From positions 17,263,026 through 17,327,025 of the forward strand of contig JAVLUZ010000145.1 of assembly GCA_036768485.1 (NCBI GenBank): a stretch of DNA of 64,000 nt, given 5' to 3'. Both the position numbers and the translations under genes were made by a program. Every line of letters begins with the position of its first letter. The stretch's first letter is position 1. The DNA comes from Mermis nigrescens. Its lineage: Eukaryota > Nematoda > Enoplea > Mermithida > Mermithidae. Of this stretch, positions 61,376-64,000 are shown piece by piece. The notes beneath the pieces were generated by a model, which saw nothing but the letters and a program-made list of their open reading frames with translations, was not told where the DNA came from and did no database searches.

Positions 61376-64000
61376 CTAAAACCAAGTGATAAACCTATTC
61401 GATATGTTTCTTATATAAAAAACAGGAATATGCGCAAATTCAGGATTACAGTCAGGCAGAGGCAGTTTATTTTTCACACAACTCTTCAAATTATTCAAGA
61501 AAAATTTTTGCTGAATCGTGTAAGAAAGAAAGAATGGCATAGTCAATACAGACGAAATTCATCAATCTCTTACAAAGATGAGACGTTCAGTTGATCAAGT
61601 ATTCAAAAGATTAAAAGACGGTATGCAATTATTTTTCCATTATCTTAGGTAGCGCGTTAGCGCGTACCTATAATATACTTGGGTACCCCCAACACCTGTG
61701 CACCCCCTACAGCTATAACGGGACACTTCTGGAAGGTGCGGTTTTTTTTAAAAGAAAGATAATGAAAAAATTCGCTGCCCGTGTATTTTGTTTTTCTTGA
61801 AACTCAAAATGGACTGTGTAAAGAAGGTGTAAAGTTTTTGTGTAACGTTATAACATAGGACAAATTTTGGGACCTTTTTACTGCGGCATGTGGACAACTG
61901 AGTATTGATGACTCGAAGGATTGAACAGGATAGGATAATAGAGGGATGAATTCTACAGATGGCACTTTTTTTGTTTTTTGAAATTCGCATTAGTTATCGA
62001 ACGGCAGTGTAAAGAGTGCGAAAATCTGGGGGTGAAAAAGCACTTTTTGGTCGAGTTTTCAACCTGCCTATGTCCGATACTAACTCCGGTTATGAGGTTT
62101 TTTAAATGTTTTCCGACAGAAATGTAGAGCGGATCAAGGGCTACATTCTGCATATAAGCAAAGTCTTCTATGCTCTATGGTGAGTTAGATCCTGGGGTTT
62201 AAAGTTTACACTCTAGTGGATGGTGTAAAAAAACGGATTTTAACTAAGATTTCTCTGCCAAATTTTTCCGCTTATGAGTCAGTGTAAATCGAAGACAGCA
62301 TTAATAAAGTGCCTCACAGGGGCTAAACATCGCAGCAAACCGCATTTAAAAAAACGCAATATTGAGTTATTTATGGGGGTGTAAAGTTCGAAATCAGAGG
62401 TAAAAAATGGGCGAAAAAACACGTTTTTTCCGAATTTTGATTAATAAATCATACCAAATAATTTTTGCAAGAGAATTTTGGCACACTGGAATGTACTACG
62501 ATTTGAAAGCTACAAATTGTACCAAACCGAATTTCTTTAAACTCAATGGGGAGTTCAGTACGGAATTTTAAAGTTTACAGTGTTCTAAATGATGGAAAAT
62601 ACGTTTTTATTGCCTTTTTTGTTCGCCACTTTCTCCGTCCAGAAGTCGGGATAAGTCTAATAGAATAAAAATAAAGTGCTTTATATCGTGTGCATGTCAA
62701 AACAAATTGTCTATACATTAATATTTAGCGAGTGTAAAGTCAAAAATTTGGAGTTTAAAATGCGTTTCTGTCTTGTTTTTTCTGTCTGCTTCTCCGGTTA
62801 CGAGTCAGGGACACGTTTATCAAGTCTAGAAATGGACCAGGAACCAAATTTGATATGCCAGTCTGGCGCATATCTTTACACTCTACGGTGTTGTAAAGTA
62901 TTTTACACCAATTGTTAGTTTGCCCATAGAACATTATGTAGACTTAATTTTTTCATAAATATTAATCGTAATATCGAAACAATATAAAAATTACGAATCT
63001 GACTAAAATCTTCTTTACACTAGGTGTTTACATGGAGTTTACACTACATATGTATTTATCTTCGTTTTTGAGCATTCCAGAAACCTAATTTTTTCCTGGA
63101 GTCTAGAAGTTTTCAAAGGATCAAATGTGAGACGTCATGTAGGCGCGTTTGTTTACATCCAACAGTGATGTAAAGTAGTTTACACTCATTGTTTATATGT
63201 CCTCAGACCATTGTAGAGACATAATTTTTTCATGAATGTTGATTATAATATCCGAGTAATTTTTACACTGCATGTTAGCCTTTGTTCTAGAGCATTGCAA
63301 AAACCGAAATTTTTTTCTGAGATATAAAAATTTACAGGGAATGAAATATATACGTCAGTTGGGCGCGCTTGCTTACACTCAGCAGTATTGCAAAGTGGTT
63401 TAAACCTAATGTTTATTGTCTTTAAAACATTATGGAGACTCATTTTTCCATAAATGTTGAAAGAAATATCGGAGCAATATCAAAATTACGAATCCGACTA
63501 AAATATTCTTTACGCTATGTTTTGTGTAAAGTTTACATTACGTGTTAACCTTAATTCGATAGACTTGCAGAGACTTTGTAACTGAAGTCAAGAAATTTTC
63601 AAGAATTCATATGTGAGACATCAATTAAGTGAGTTTGTTTACCCTCAAAAGTAATCTAAAGTGATTCAAAAATTATGTTCAAGTGTCCTTAGATCATTGA
63701 AGAGATGTAATTTTGTCTTAAACGGGTTGCATTAAAGTTAAATCTTTCTTAGCCGTGTTTATAATATGTTTCATAAAATCTTACACATGGAGAGCTATCG
63801 TTTAATTGATGTAAATTGCCTGCAAAAGTGGTTTAAAATAAACCAGCAATCACACTACTGTGCACAGAAGTCGACAAAGATATGCAGCTTTATTGTAATC
63901 ATGTACATTAATAAGCCGTAAACTGTTAGTATTCTCTACACCTAGTAGTTGTGTAAAGTTTGCACTATTCATTTGTTGTTAATATGTAGTCTATACTACA
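61376..64000. other. Region upstream of the first dioxygenase exon found
   Basis: Most is a family F arm from 61650 to the window edge. I could not find the missing dioxygenase 5' exon here. An open plus-strand stretch at about 61427-61640 is discussed under findings. Confidence 0.5.
61650..64000 (-). mobile_element. Family F element arm, cut by the window edge
   Basis: It begins exactly at GGTAGCGCGTTAGCGCGTAC, as do the arms at 50478 and 15945. The GTGTAAAG tandem region continues past 63990. Confidence 0.7.

Overview
The window is animal nuclear DNA, most likely from an arthropod (probably an insect; exact group not determined). The evidence is spliced genes with GT-AG introns, insect-like protein sequences, and AT-rich introns and spacers packed with small DNA transposons. 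There are no bacterial-type operons, rRNAs or CRISPR arrays. Few long open frames are genuine; the real genes are chains of short exons, all on the minus strand, which I joined by checking frame, splice sites and phase at each junction.

Three protein genes were found, in minus-strand order from high to low coordinate. (1) 54503-61375: a 2-oxoglutarate/Fe(II) dioxygenase of the isopenicillin-N-synthase-like family. Six exons are present and the N-terminal exon(s) were not found. (2) 9937-40883: a complete 11-exon dihydrolipoamide dehydrogenase (DLD, the mitochondrial E3 flavoprotein), 498 codons plus stop, spread over 31 kb because its introns are full of transposons. (3) 1839-4994: the C-terminal six exons of an ATP23-type mitochondrial intermembrane-space metalloprotease (HELVH motif). 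Its N-terminal exon(s) are uncertain. DLD and ATP23 both act in mitochondria, but I see no sign that they are co-regulated.

The rest is repeats. At least five families of short non-autonomous elements are flanked by 8-bp target-site duplications, many of them exact, as expected for hAT-type insertion. One of these is a 1.7-kb hAT with a decayed transposase tail. There is also a mariner-like long-TIR element, pogo-like terminal repeats, two decayed non-LTR retrotransposon 3' ends in opposite orientations, and microsatellites. The most unusual component is a large element family seen as a 4.9-kb inverted pair (13211-18155) and three further arms (36055-38975, 50478-54250, 61650-64000). Each arm is filled with decaying tandem units of about 124 bp or more and ends at the same GC-rich hairpin. 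A near-palindrome of the type TTCGGCGCTTCGCGCCGAAA recurs inside several otherwise different repeat families.
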